Shown piece after piece: positions 1 through 7,205 of a DNA stretch of 11,583 nt. This DNA comes from Phytoactinopolyspora endophytica. Its GTDB lineage: Bacteria > Actinomycetota > Actinomycetes > Jiangellales > Jiangellaceae. Within the stretch, counting starts at the first letter, position 1, and the number at the start of each line of letters is the position of its first letter. Both the position numbers and the translations under genes were made by a program. The notes beneath the pieces are model-generated. The model had not been told where the DNA came from. It saw only the letters and a list, made by a program, of their open reading frames with translations, and did not search any database. Where the stretch lies: assembly GCF_004138495.1 (NCBI RefSeq), contig NZ_ML142852.1, positions 67,672-79,254 of the forward strand. The letters run 5' to 3'.

Positions 1-1
1 G

Positions 2-1066
2 TTCGTCGGAGACACCGGGTTCGGAGAGAACTATCAGGAGAACGAGGAGCGCAGAGGCCGTGGCAATGTTCTGAAGGACCACGGGTACACGTACGGTTTC
101 GAGCGGTTCGATCCGCTGCTGTCCGCATCCGACGTGGTCGTGGCGAACCTGGAAACGCCGCTGACGGCCCTGACGACCTCACCGTTCGAGGGGGTCAGGC
201 GGTGGCTGCATCGATCCGATCCGGTACAGGCGCCGCAGGCGCTGACGTCCCGGAACATCGGCGTGGTCACGCTGGCGAACAACCACACGGCAGACTATGG
301 GCAGCAGGGACTGCTGGACACTCTCCACGCTCTGGACTCGAACGGAATCATCACGGTCGGAGCCGGGCTCGACTCCACCGCGGCCACGCGGCCGTTCCGG
401 GCTCGTGCGGAACTCGCTACCGGCAACTCGGAGACACCCACCGAGACCTTTCGGTTGCGCGTCTACAGCGCCTTCCGGGGTGGCCGGCTGTTCCGGGACA
501 CGATGAACGCATACGCCGGCCCCGATCAGCCTGGATGCGCACCGCTGCGGATGACGTCACTGCTGCGGCGTGTTCAGCAGGCCAAAGAGCGCCGTCCGGA
601 CGAGTTCGTTGTGGTCTGCGTGCATTGGCGGCGGGACTACCAGTGGCGTTCGGACCAGCAGGCGGATGTGGCGACGCGGCTGACGGAAGCCGGCGCGGAC
701 CTTGTGCTCGGACACGGCAGCCACATGATGCAAGAGATCGAGAAGCTATCCGGCCGCTGGGTGGTGCACGGCGTCGGCAACTTCGTCTTCAACAGTCCGG
801 GCCGGTACCAGAAGCTCGGGGCACCGCCGTACAGCCTTGTCACCCGGCTTACCGTCAGCCACCGGGACATCGTGCTCAGGTTGTACCCGATCGTCACCGA
901 CAACCGGCTGGTCAGATACCAGCCCCGGCCCGTGACCGAGGAGGAGTTCGAAGAGGTGGCGACACTGCTCGCCGCGCGTAGCAACGTCCCCGACTCCTTC
1001 CGGGAGGAGTTCCAGCGCGAACACGACTCGTACGGGTATGCGCTGACGGCACACTTACGCCGCTGA
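2..1066 (+). CDS. CapA-family (PgsA-like) capsule biosynthesis protein, 5' end outside window
   Basis: The frame is open from base 2, so the start lies upstream; 354 residues are visible. The CapA family is related to metallophosphatases and is required for making or anchoring poly-gamma-glutamate and other capsules. Family motifs appear in order: FVGDTGFGENY at visible residues 1-11, where the family has its metal-binding Gly-Asp; VVANLETP near 46-52; LANNHTADYG near 91-100; VCVHW near 205-209; GHGSHMMQEIE near 237-247, where many members have GHHPH; and HGVGNFVF near 256-263. This covers nearly the whole domain. No C-terminal membrane segment is seen; a signal or anchor, if present, would be in the missing N-terminus. 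The gene converges on the operon encoding amino-acid ligases, which fits a shared role in an envelope polymer. Family assignment is strong; the substrate is unknown. Confidence 0.9.
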   Translation, partial: FVGDTGFGENYQENEERRGRGNVLKDHGYTYGFERFDPLLSASDVVVANLETPLTALTTSPFEGVRRWLHRSDPVQAPQALTSRNIGVVTLANNHTADYGQQGLLDTLHALDSNGIITVGAGLDSTAATRPFRARAELATGNSETPTETFRLRVYSAFRGGRLFRDTMNAYAGPDQPGCAPLRMTSLLRRVQQAKERRPDEFVVVCVHWRRDYQWRSDQQADVATRLTEAGADLVLGHGSHMMQEIEKLSGRWVVHGVGNFVFNSPGRYQKLGAPPYSLVTRLTVSHRDIVLRLYPIVTDNRLVRYQPRPVTEEEFEEVATLLAARSNVPDSFREEFQREHDSYGYALTAHLRR

Positions 1067-1068
1067 GC

Positions 1069-1114
1069 GCTGAAGCACCCCAGGGCAGGCCGGCCGCGTT
1101 GGAGTGTCTTCAGC
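1069..1114. terminator. Imperfect hairpin between convergent genes, probable terminator
   Basis: The left arm GCTGAAG-CAC-C-CCA (1069-1082) can pair with the right arm TGG-A-GTG-T-CTTCAGC (1100-1114). This gives 7 + 3 + 3 base pairs broken by one bulged T and one C/A mismatch, around a GC-rich loop that contains the palindrome GGCCGGCC. It begins three bases after the CapA stop codon. On the + strand it is followed by a pyrimidine-rich stretch (TCTCTTCTTC) rather than a clean T run. It sits between two convergent stop codons, where a terminator is expected, and could act on both strands. Seen by eye only; no folding energy was calculated. Confidence 0.5.
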
Positions 1115-1136
1115 TACGTCTCTTCTTCAGCTACGT
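1107..1136. repeat. 13-bp direct repeat at the convergent junction
   Basis: TCTTCAGCTACGT occurs at 1107-1119 and again at 1124-1136, a period of 17 bases. The first copy holds the outer right arm of the preceding hairpin. The second copy spans the stop codon (1131-1133) of the minus-strand ATP-grasp gene, so the left arm GCTGAAG could pair with either copy. It probably arose as a small local duplication. Confidence 0.6.
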
Positions 1137-2366
1137 ACGAACGACGAACGAGTCGAGCGTCTGCCGCGCCTGCTGACGCTCCTCGACCAGCATCGCCCGG
1201 TGCTCCTTCAGGCGTCCATCGAGCAGCATCTCGGATAGCCGGGCGATATGCCGGGCCGAGCCCTGGACAAAGCCCTCGGCTACCCCCTCGACCCGGTCTG
1301 TCACACCGATGTGGCCGGTCAGGCCGAACTCCCGAGCCGTCTCCGCCAGTGCGGTGACCGCACCGTCCAGGTCCGGGATCGCCTCAGCATGGAACTCGAC
1401 GGCGACATCATCCTGTGCGACGTTGAGCGGCAGGCCGCCCACCTCGGCGCCATGGTCGAGAATCACGTCACCCAGGTGCTGGCTCAGATCCTCAGAGAGA
1501 TCTGCCTGGACCGCAAGGCCCGGCCGCTCGGACAGCTCGACGATCCACACGCCCTGGTCGGCTGCCGGCCGCTGATAGTCGGTCACCACCATGTCCACGG
1601 CGGCGACCCCGAGCCCCGGCAATGCCTGGACCGCGTCGATCGCCAGCTGCTGCATCGTGGGGTGGACCTCGCCGAGGATGTCCCGCCCCGCCTCGCCAGC
1701 GGTCACCGCCGGCGGGCCTGGACAGTGCACAACGGAACGCACGAGCCCATCGACGACCAGGAAGCGGACATAGTCGCCGCGTACGTGCTCCTCGATCAGG
1801 AACCGGTAACCGGGAGGAACAACGATGCGTCCTTCCTCCTCACCGGGTTCGCGCAGCTCCGTGAGCGCATAGGCGGCTCGCACAAAGGTCTCGCGTTCCG
1901 TGGGCGGGGTCATCAAGTAGTCGATGGCCGCGTCCAGCTGTTCCTCGCCCTGCACGTCCGGAAACGTCTCGATGGCGTTGTCGCCCATCGCGGGCTTGAC
2001 CACCACCGGGTAGCCGATACGTTCGGCGAAGTTCTTGGCGTCCCTGATGCCGCGTCCCACGGAGAACGTCGCGCCCCTGGGCAGCGGCAGTTCCGCACGC
2101 TCCAGCATCGCGCGGCGCATCCGCTTGTCCTGTGCGTACGTCACCGACCCAAGCGTCGACGACCGCGGGATTCCGTGGACGAAAGCGAGCTCGGTGTCGC
2201 CGGGAGTTCCGTCGCCACCGACGACCATCATCACCTGCCGCGGGTAGAGCACCACATCCAGCCCGCGGCGGAGCGCAGCGCTGTGGACTTCATACCCGTC
2301 GCGGACCTCGGACGGGACCCCGTCCGTACCGGAACCGGCGGACATCTGGGCAGAATCAACCGACAT
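1131..2366 (-). CDS. ATP-grasp ligase-like protein with degenerate acylphosphatase-like C-terminus; probable partner of the upstream fusion
   Basis: This 411-residue protein is a shorter paralogue of the C-terminal two thirds of the upstream fusion. Shared stretches include FAERIGYPVVVKPAMG (113-128; Lys124) and GEVHPTMQQLAIDAVQALPG (232-251), which mirrors the fusion's ELHPSIKEACVRAVKAVPG. Key positions are eroded. The glycine loop after PAMG reads DNAIET where the fusion has VRGIGV; the metal-binding Glu-x-Asn is Glu277-Leu-Ser279; and about 70 residues of the central subdomain are absent. Residues 320-385 (AREFGLTGHIGVTD, then EGFVQG) match an acylphosphatase fold but lack its catalytic Arg and Asn. 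The start at 2366 overlaps the fusion's stop by 11 bases and has AGGAG seven bases upstream, implying coupled, roughly equal synthesis. I infer a regulatory or structural subunit of the fusion; a ligase with altered chemistry is possible. Confidence 0.82.
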   Translation of the reverse strand: MSVDSAQMSAGSGTDGVPSEVRDGYEVHSAALRRGLDVVLYPRQVMMVVGGDGTPGDTELAFVHGIPRSSTLGSVTYAQDKRMRRAMLERAELPLPRGATFSVGRGIRDAKNFAERIGYPVVVKPAMGDNAIETFPDVQGEEQLDAAIDYLMTPPTERETFVRAAYALTELREPGEEEGRIVVPPGYRFLIEEHVRGDYVRFLVVDGLVRSVVHCPGPPAVTAGEAGRDILGEVHPTMQQLAIDAVQALPGLGVAAVDMVVTDYQRPAADQGVWIVELSERPGLAVQADLSEDLSQHLGDVILDHGAEVGGLPLNVAQDDVAVEFHAEAIPDLDGAVTALAETAREFGLTGHIGVTDRVEGVAEGFVQGSARHIARLSEMLLDGRLKEHRAMLVEERQQARQTLDSFVVRT

Positions 2367-4938
2367 GGACTAGCTCCTGCGGCGCTTGATCGACAATCTT
2401 GAACCCGTCCACCTCTGGCGCGACCACATGGACCGTGGTCACCGACGTCGGCAGAGCGTCTTTCGAACCCAGTACGGCCGCTGCAGCGAGAGCGCTGGCG
2501 GGCGCGGTCTCACCGACCAGTACCGCCTCGACAGTGCGGTCATTGACGTTGCGGACCCAGCCGTTCACGCCGAACGCCCGAGCTCGGCGCATCATCCACA
2601 GCCGGTATCCGACCTTGGTCACCTTGCCCCTGATGGTCAGCTTGAGCGCCAAGGTATCCGCCCTCTCACCGTTGGTGACCAGGCGGTACCGTTCGACGCA
2701 CTCACGCATGAACGTGCGGGCCACCTCGCGTGGCTCCCCATAGAGCGGGTACTCGCAGTTACCGATCGCGGCGTGCGCGTTCAGCTCGCAGATGCCCGCC
2801 TGCTGCTCGTCGATCGGTTTGGTGTGATCCTCCAGGAGGAAATCCACACCGCAGAACGCGAGGCCGGGAACCGCCTTGACCGCACGCACGCACGCTTCCT
2901 TGATCGACGGGTGCAGTTCGTCGAGCACATCGATGGAGTCACCGCCCTGGGACAGGCTGCACGAATTCGACAGCAGCACCTGTCGGCCCACCTCGGGCAC
3001 CGAGTCGAGTGTCATGTCGGCACGTTGCAGCTGGTAGCGCGCCGCGTCGTCGTACTTGATCGGTCGTCCCCACAGGTGCGGGTTGAGCCGGCGGACCAGG
3101 TTCTTGCGCACCATCAACTCGGCGACGGAGCGCTGACCGTCGCCCACCACCGAGGCCGGCTCACGCAGGATGGCCGCTATGACCTCGTCGCCCACCACCA
3201 CGATCCGGTAGTCCCGGCCGGTCACGTGCTGCTCGACGATGAAGTCCTGGTTGCCGAGTTTGCTGTCCTCGAGCTGGCGGAAGGCCAGGTCGAGCTCTTG
3301 CTGGGTGTGGATGTTGGCGACGACGCCGATACCACGCACGCCCATCGCGGGTTTGACCACCACCGGGTAGCCCACCCGCTCCGCGAACGCCCGAGCGGAG
3401 CCGTAGTCGCCGCTGGTGAAGGTCCTGCCTCTCGGCACCGGGACACCGGAGCGGCGCAACCGCATCCGGGTCGCTTCTTTATGCGTGCACAGTGCCAGCG
3501 ACACCGCGCTGGACAGCGGCGACCGACTCCACTTGAAGACCAGAGACGGGTGTACCTCGTCCGTCGCCACGAACGCACCTTTGGAGTACCGGGTCGTGGA
3601 GAGCCCCAGGGCCAGAGCCTCCCGCTCCAGCAGGTGACCCTTCGTACCGTTCGGTCCGAGTGGCTGGAGATAGGGGACCTCGTCGTACACGTTGGGGGTG
3701 GGACCCGGCTGCTCCACCTCCGGCTGCGCCGGCACCGTCACGTAATCGCTGATCCGGTCGATCATCGTCTCGTACGGCATGCCCACGCCGAGCCCGGGGC
3801 TCGAGGGCACCGTCACCTGGTGCGCGTCGTCGCCGGTGGCCACTGAGTGGACCTTCGGCAACGCCACCGCCAGGTTGCTCAGGACCGCCGTGGAGATCTC
3901 GCCGGCTCCGTCGGCCTGGCTCAGATGGATCCGGATGTCCGGGTCCGCAGCGAGCGCCACCTGGGCAAGCTCGATGCTGGCCAACAGCCCACCGACCGCG
4001 GCAGGCCGGATGTTCAGCGCACCCGTGCCGCCCTTGGCTATCAGCCGCTCCAACCCTTGCCGGCTCCACACGCAGGTACCGGCCATGATCCGCACGTCCA
4101 CGCCGGGACGCCCGCAGGAGTCGGCCGCCGTCTTCGCTTTCCGCTGCAGCGAAGGTAACTGTTGGCGATGCCGAGGGCGGACCGGCTGTTCCAGGACGAC
4201 CTGCCGCGGCAGCTTCCGCACAGAGATCTCTCGAACCACGGACCGCACGAACTCGGAGGCGTTGGTCGGCGAGAGCGAGCCCTTCAGGTCGATCCAGAGC
4301 GGTTCGTCGTCGCTGCCGCTGTAGCTCTCCGCTGCTTCCTGGAGAGCGGCGAGGTTCTTCTCCACCCCGGACCGGCCGGTCAGCGGCATGGCCACCGGCA
4401 CCTTCTCCACGTGTACGCCGAGCAGCTCCGCTACCGATATGTCCAGGCTGCGGGCGGCCAAGTCAAGCAGCGCCGTCTCAACGCCGTACAACGTGCCCCG
4501 GAACGGCCGCGGATCGTCCCGGCGGCCGGACTTGCCCGCCAGCTGCCGTGCCCAGCCGCGCATGGTCTTCTTCATCGAGGTGGAGCCGGTCCGCTCGGGG
4601 AGTATCGCTCGCGCGGCGTCGTGCAGCTCATCCATCACCGCACGGACTGTCGCCACCGCCTCGTCGCGGCTGGCCGTCGGCAATGGGCGGCGCTCGAGCG
4701 CCGCCAGGCATTCGAGGAGGAACTCCCACGACGCCGTGCCGCGGTCTCCGGTCTCGCTGCCGCGCGGCTGACACTCTCCGAGCCCTGCAAGCTGCCGTCC
4801 GTCCGCAGTGGCCGCTTCCAGCTTGACGAGGTAGTTCCCTCGGGAAGGCTGTTTCGACTGCCCGCTACCGCCGCCCGGCGTACGGTAAGCGATACCGTGC
4901 GCGCGCGTGACCGTAAGCGCTCCCCCTGAGTGGTCCAT
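2356..4938 (-). CDS. Trifunctional fusion: enolase-superfamily domain, cyanophycin/glutathione-synthetase-like ATP-grasp ligase, acylphosphatase
   Basis: This protein has 860 residues in three domains. Residues ~8-400 resemble the muconate-lactonizing/dipeptide-epimerase branch of the enolase superfamily: GTLYGVETALLDLAAR (148-163), IDLKGSLSP (216-224), VLEQPV (248-253), AVGGLLASIELAQVAL (314-329). Residues ~415-757 are an ATP-grasp ligase of the cyanophycin/glutathione synthetase type: YPVVVKPAMGVRGIGVV (524-540; Lys529), GRDYRIVVVGDEV (574-586), PASVVGDGQRSVAELM (594-609), GVDF (697-700; Asp699), ICELNAHAAIGN (716-727; Glu718, Asn720). It lacks the Mur-ligase half of cyanophycin synthetase. 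Residues ~763-848 are an acylphosphatase: GKVTKVGYRLW (771-781) keeps catalytic Arg779 and GWVRN (793-797) keeps Asn797. The enolase part seems to have lost metal and base residues. The ligase part should form amide bonds through acyl phosphates in the cytoplasm. AGGAG lies nine bases before the start, and a promoter precedes it. Confidence 0.88.
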   Translation of the reverse strand: MDHSGGALTVTRAHGIAYRTPGGGSGQSKQPSRGNYLVKLEAATADGRQLAGLGECQPRGSETGDRGTASWEFLLECLAALERRPLPTASRDEAVATVRAVMDELHDAARAILPERTGSTSMKKTMRGWARQLAGKSGRRDDPRPFRGTLYGVETALLDLAARSLDISVAELLGVHVEKVPVAMPLTGRSGVEKNLAALQEAAESYSGSDDEPLWIDLKGSLSPTNASEFVRSVVREISVRKLPRQVVLEQPVRPRHRQQLPSLQRKAKTAADSCGRPGVDVRIMAGTCVWSRQGLERLIAKGGTGALNIRPAAVGGLLASIELAQVALAADPDIRIHLSQADGAGEISTAVLSNLAVALPKVHSVATGDDAHQVTVPSSPGLGVGMPYETMIDRISDYVTVPAQPEVEQPGPTPNVYDEVPYLQPLGPNGTKGHLLEREALALGLSTTRYSKGAFVATDEVHPSLVFKWSRSPLSSAVSLALCTHKEATRMRLRRSGVPVPRGRTFTSGDYGSARAFAERVGYPVVVKPAMGVRGIGVVANIHTQQELDLAFRQLEDSKLGNQDFIVEQHVTGRDYRIVVVGDEVIAAILREPASVVGDGQRSVAELMVRKNLVRRLNPHLWGRPIKYDDAARYQLQRADMTLDSVPEVGRQVLLSNSCSLSQGGDSIDVLDELHPSIKEACVRAVKAVPGLAFCGVDFLLEDHTKPIDEQQAGICELNAHAAIGNCEYPLYGEPREVARTFMRECVERYRLVTNGERADTLALKLTIRGKVTKVGYRLWMMRRARAFGVNGWVRNVNDRTVEAVLVGETAPASALAAAAVLGSKDALPTSVTTVHVVAPEVDGFKIVDQAPQELVHVG
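2374..2378 (-). promoter_or_regulatory. Ribosome binding site of the 411-residue ATP-grasp gene inside the upstream coding sequence
   Basis: Read on the minus strand, AGGAG lies seven bases before the ATG at 2366-2364 and inside the last codons of the upstream fusion gene, whose TGA stop is at 2358-2356. This supports the chosen start and translational coupling. Confidence 0.65.
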
Positions 4939-5009
4939 GCCCTGCCTCTCCTGGTCTTCCTCTGCGGCCCTGCCGGCGCATCCCGTTCGCGCAGGATACG
5001 CCAGCGGCG

Positions 5010-5038
5010 ATTGTAGAGCGAACCTGCCGCCAGGTCAC
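5010..5038 (-). promoter_or_regulatory. Candidate sigma70-type promoter for the fusion/ATP-grasp gene pair
   Basis: Read on the minus strand, GTGACC (5038-5033) and TACAAT (5015-5010) are separated by 17 bases. They match the -35 TTGACA at four positions and the -10 TATAAT at five. They lie in the 162-base gap between the racemase stop and the fusion start, giving an untranslated leader of about 65 bases. The hexamers are AT-richer than their surroundings. Prediction by eye only. No riboswitch or other gene was recognised in this gap. Confidence 0.45.
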
Positions 5039-5100
5039 ACTGCAGCCCTACATGAACGCTGACTCACCGGCAGATTCTGAGGCGGACAGACGACCCCGTA

Positions 5101-5799
5101 TCAGCCGCGCAACCGGTTGATACAGGCGATGGCCAGCGCGTCGTTCGCGTCCCATGCAGGCACGTCGCTACCCGCGGGCGGGATCTCGAGGACGGCCGAC
5201 ACGTCCGTGCACCCATAGATGATGCCTTCCGCACCGCGACCGACCAGCTCTCGCAACGCGTTGCTCAGGATATCGCGAGCGCCCTCCAGCGACCCGGCTT
5301 TCACAGCGCGAATGCCGGCCATGACCGGGTTGTCCGGCCCGAGGTCGGTCAGGTCGATCACGTTGCGTCCGCTCTGAGCCAGGACCTTCTCGTAGATACC
5401 TGACCGCACGGTGCCGTCGGTGGCCATCAGCCCAAGCGTGGTGGCCTCCGGCGCGTCACGTTCCACCTGGGCCGCGACCGCATCGACGATGTGCACCACC
5501 GGCACCATGGTGGCGGCGGCCAGGTCGTCGTACCAGGCGTGGGCCGTGTTGCAGGGGATCGCGATCAAGTCCGCGCCCGCCTCGTCGAGGAAGGCGACGC
5601 CGCGGAACATGGCCGGCAGCGGGCTATCGCCACCGGCCAGGATCGCGTCCGAGCGGTCCGGCGTCGTCGGATCCGAGTACACGATGGTCGCAATGTGCTC
5701 TTGATCACGATCGGCAGGCGTATGTGCGGCAAGCTTCGCGAGGAAGTCTGCGGTAGCGGCGGGGCCCATCCCTCCGAGCACCCCGAGCAACGGCGACAT
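5101..5799 (-). CDS. Aspartate/glutamate racemase family protein
   Basis: Members of this family interconvert L- and D-amino acids (classically Asp or Glu) without a cofactor, using two cysteines on opposite faces of the substrate. Numbered from the ATG at 5799 (232 residues), the sequence shows LGGMGPAATADFL (8-20), DPTTPDRSDAIL (43-54), the first catalytic Cys83 in IPCNTAH, and the second, Cys197, in IYGCTDVS. In the last motif the more usual acidic residue plus hydrophobic is Asp-Val. The length is normal and both cysteines are present, so it should be active. The frame extends to an ATG at 5832, but no ribosome site precedes that start; GGAG lies just before the ATG pair at 5802/5799. Beside amino-acid ligases it probably supplies a D-amino acid for the product. 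Substrate cannot be told from sequence alone. Confidence 0.88.
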   Translation of the reverse strand: MSPLLGVLGGMGPAATADFLAKLAAHTPADRDQEHIATIVYSDPTTPDRSDAILAGGDSPLPAMFRGVAFLDEAGADLIAIPCNTAHAWYDDLAAATMVPVVHIVDAVAAQVERDAPEATTLGLMATDGTVRSGIYEKVLAQSGRNVIDLTDLGPDNPVMAGIRAVKAGSLEGARDILSNALRELVGRGAEGIIYGCTDVSAVLEIPPAGSDVPAWDANDALAIACINRLRG

Positions 5800-5857
5800 C
5801 ATGCTCCGAACGTTACCGCACCACCCACGCATTGATCATGGCTGTCTTGTCACGACA

Positions 5858-5873
5858 TTGCCCGGTTGCCCGG
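5858..5873. repeat. Tandem 8-bp repeat upstream of the racemase gene
   Basis: TTGCCCGG occurs twice head to tail (5858-5865 and 5866-5873), followed by TTTTGGGC, whose GGGC can pair with either GCCC. A perfect 8-bp palindrome, GTGATCAC, lies at 5887-5894. Both sit in the 141-base gap between the ATP-grasp stop (5941) and the racemase start (5799), where an operator would be placed. No convincing -35/-10 pair was found there, so a regulatory role is only possible. Confidence 0.35.
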
Positions 5874-5911
5874 TTTTGGGCACGTAGTGATCACCTATCG
5901 CGTCGGCAGGC

Positions 5912-5933
5912 GGCCCGCTACACAGCGCCGGCC
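5912..5933 (-). terminator. Weak hairpin after the sugar-transfer ATP-grasp gene
   Basis: Eight bases after the stop codon of the upstream gene, the minus strand reads GGCC-gg-CGCT-GTGT-AGCG-GGCC. It can fold into a hairpin of two 4-bp stems separated by a two-base bulge with a GTGT loop. No T run follows, so it may be an attenuating or processing structure rather than a full terminator. Confidence 0.3.
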
Positions 5934-5940
5934 TCTCCGG

Positions 5941-7137
5941 TCAGATGGGTTCCTCGATGTCGACCGCCGGTGGCTCAAGCGCCAGGTCGGTCATGACACC
6001 GCGCTCTGCGTAGTACGCGCGGGCACGCGGGTCCGTGAACAGCGGCTGGTGCGCCTGGAGCACGTTCATCCCAGTGTTGATGTTCGCCTCGAGCACGACA
6101 GGGCCGTCCGGCGTCACGACGATGTCCCATCCGACGTACTCCATGAACGAGAGCACCCGGGCAGAATGCAGGACCAGATCGCGGATCTGGGGCCAGTACG
6201 GGACTTCGACCCCCGTGATCGGGGAGCCGGTGTCGGGATGGGCGTCGAACCACTCCACCTCGTCCCGCAGCGGCAACCGTGTGGCGCGCCCCAGCTGGCC
6301 CGTGTCGAGCTCCACCCGCGCGCTCAGACCGCCACGACTCCAGTTGTCCGCCGGCTCCGAGCTACGCGTCCCGATGCGCTGCACCGCCATGGCGATGAAC
6401 GGACGGTGCCCGTCGTTCACGTCGATCATCGTCAGCACCCGGATAGTGTTAACCGTGTCCGGGTACAGCGCGCTCTGCTTCGGGTGCTGTTCCAGGCCCT
6501 CCTCCACGATGAGTGGCCGTTTCTGTGCATAGAACACCTCGACAGTGCGATCGAGGTCCATCTCCTCGCCGTTGACGCTCCATCTCGACTCGTCGAGGCG
6601 TTTGACCGCGAAGATGTTCTTGCCCTCGGCACCGGAGAGCACCTTCAAGAAGACCTGCCGTTCGGGCTCGATCCTGTCCAGGTACTCGGGCAGCTCCACC
6701 CGCTCCTCGCCCGGGAAGCAGTGGATCGCCTGGCGCCAATAGACACCCAGCAGCTTCGCGGAGCGGATATCCATCGTCCCGAGCAGCAGGTGAGTCGTCA
6801 GCTTGTTGTTGATGACGTCTTGGAGCCGCTCATGCACCATCCGCTTGGTCCGGTACACGCGCTGAAGGTCGGAGACGTACTCGGCGGGATCGTTATGATC
6901 CAGGTCGTAGAGGATCGCACTACGCGACAGGAAGCCCTTAAGCCACCATCGCGGCCGACGCATGCGCAGTGGCGCCTCCCACTCGCGTTCCTTCTTGACG
7001 AGCTTACGGATCGCCGTCAGCCGTAGCTGCCCAGCCCGATACCGCTGACGCGTTCTCTTCGGAAGCTTGCGCACCCGGCGGGCTGCGACTCGTGCACGCC
7101 CCCGCGCCCACGCCGCCTTCGTCAGAACTTTACCCAT
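5941..7137 (-). CDS. Sugar-transfer-associated ATP-grasp protein with Arg-rich N-terminus
   Basis: The 398-residue protein fits the ATP-grasp subfamily found in capsule and exopolysaccharide loci, which is thought to ligate an acyl or amino-acid group to a glycan or its precursor; the reaction is not established. Visible motifs are QVFLKVLSGAEGKNIF (161-176; nucleotide lysine Lys165 and glycine loop), PLIVEEGLEQHP (208-219; hinge), VNTIRVLTM (229-237, typical of the subfamily), GWDIVVTPDGPVVLEANINT (336-355; metal-binding Glu350 and Asn352). Metal and nucleotide residues are intact. Residues 1-65 are dense in Arg and Lys with few acidic residues, suggesting contact with membrane or an anionic polymer. 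The ATG at 7137 is preceded by a modest site (GAGGG, nine bases away). It begins 68 bases after the glycosyltransferase stop, probably in the same transcript. Confidence 0.85.
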   Translation of the reverse strand: MGKVLTKAAWARGRARVAARRVRKLPKRTRQRYRAGQLRLTAIRKLVKKEREWEAPLRMRRPRWWLKGFLSRSAILYDLDHNDPAEYVSDLQRVYRTKRMVHERLQDVINNKLTTHLLLGTMDIRSAKLLGVYWRQAIHCFPGEERVELPEYLDRIEPERQVFLKVLSGAEGKNIFAVKRLDESRWSVNGEEMDLDRTVEVFYAQKRPLIVEEGLEQHPKQSALYPDTVNTIRVLTMIDVNDGHRPFIAMAVQRIGTRSSEPADNWSRGGLSARVELDTGQLGRATRLPLRDEVEWFDAHPDTGSPITGVEVPYWPQIRDLVLHSARVLSFMEYVGWDIVVTPDGPVVLEANINTGMNVLQAHQPLFTDPRARAYYAERGVMTDLALEPPAVDIEEPI

Positions 7138-7205
7138 CTGGTCTTTCCCTCTTCATCTCTCGTGCGCCGCCATGGTCGCACCGATGGCCGTGGTGCCGCG
7201 AAACG

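Noticed and set aside
1248..2402. Long + strand open frame opposite the 411-residue ATP-grasp gene
   Set aside because: Its translation has no recognisable family and is rich in Arg, His and Gly, as expected when a GC-rich gene is read backwards. The minus-strand gene carries clear ATP-grasp motifs and a ribosome site.
2386..3846. 486-codon + strand open frame opposite the fusion gene
   Set aside because: The composition is Arg/His/Val/Asp-rich with no motifs, and it mirrors the codons of the ATP-grasp domain on the other strand.
4939..5100. Riboswitch or small gene in the gap before the fusion gene
   Set aside because: I saw a plausible promoter but no conserved riboswitch core, no strong paired structure and no reading frame with a ribosome site.
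5866..7026. 386-codon + strand open frame opposite the sugar-transfer ATP-grasp gene
   Set aside because: It has no family motifs, and the minus-strand product shows complete ATP-grasp signatures.
7138..7205. Six-codon leader peptide (ATG at about 7171 on the minus strand) before the ATP-grasp gene
   Set aside because: It has no ribosome site, no regulatory codon run and no attenuator hairpin; a frame this short is expected by chance.
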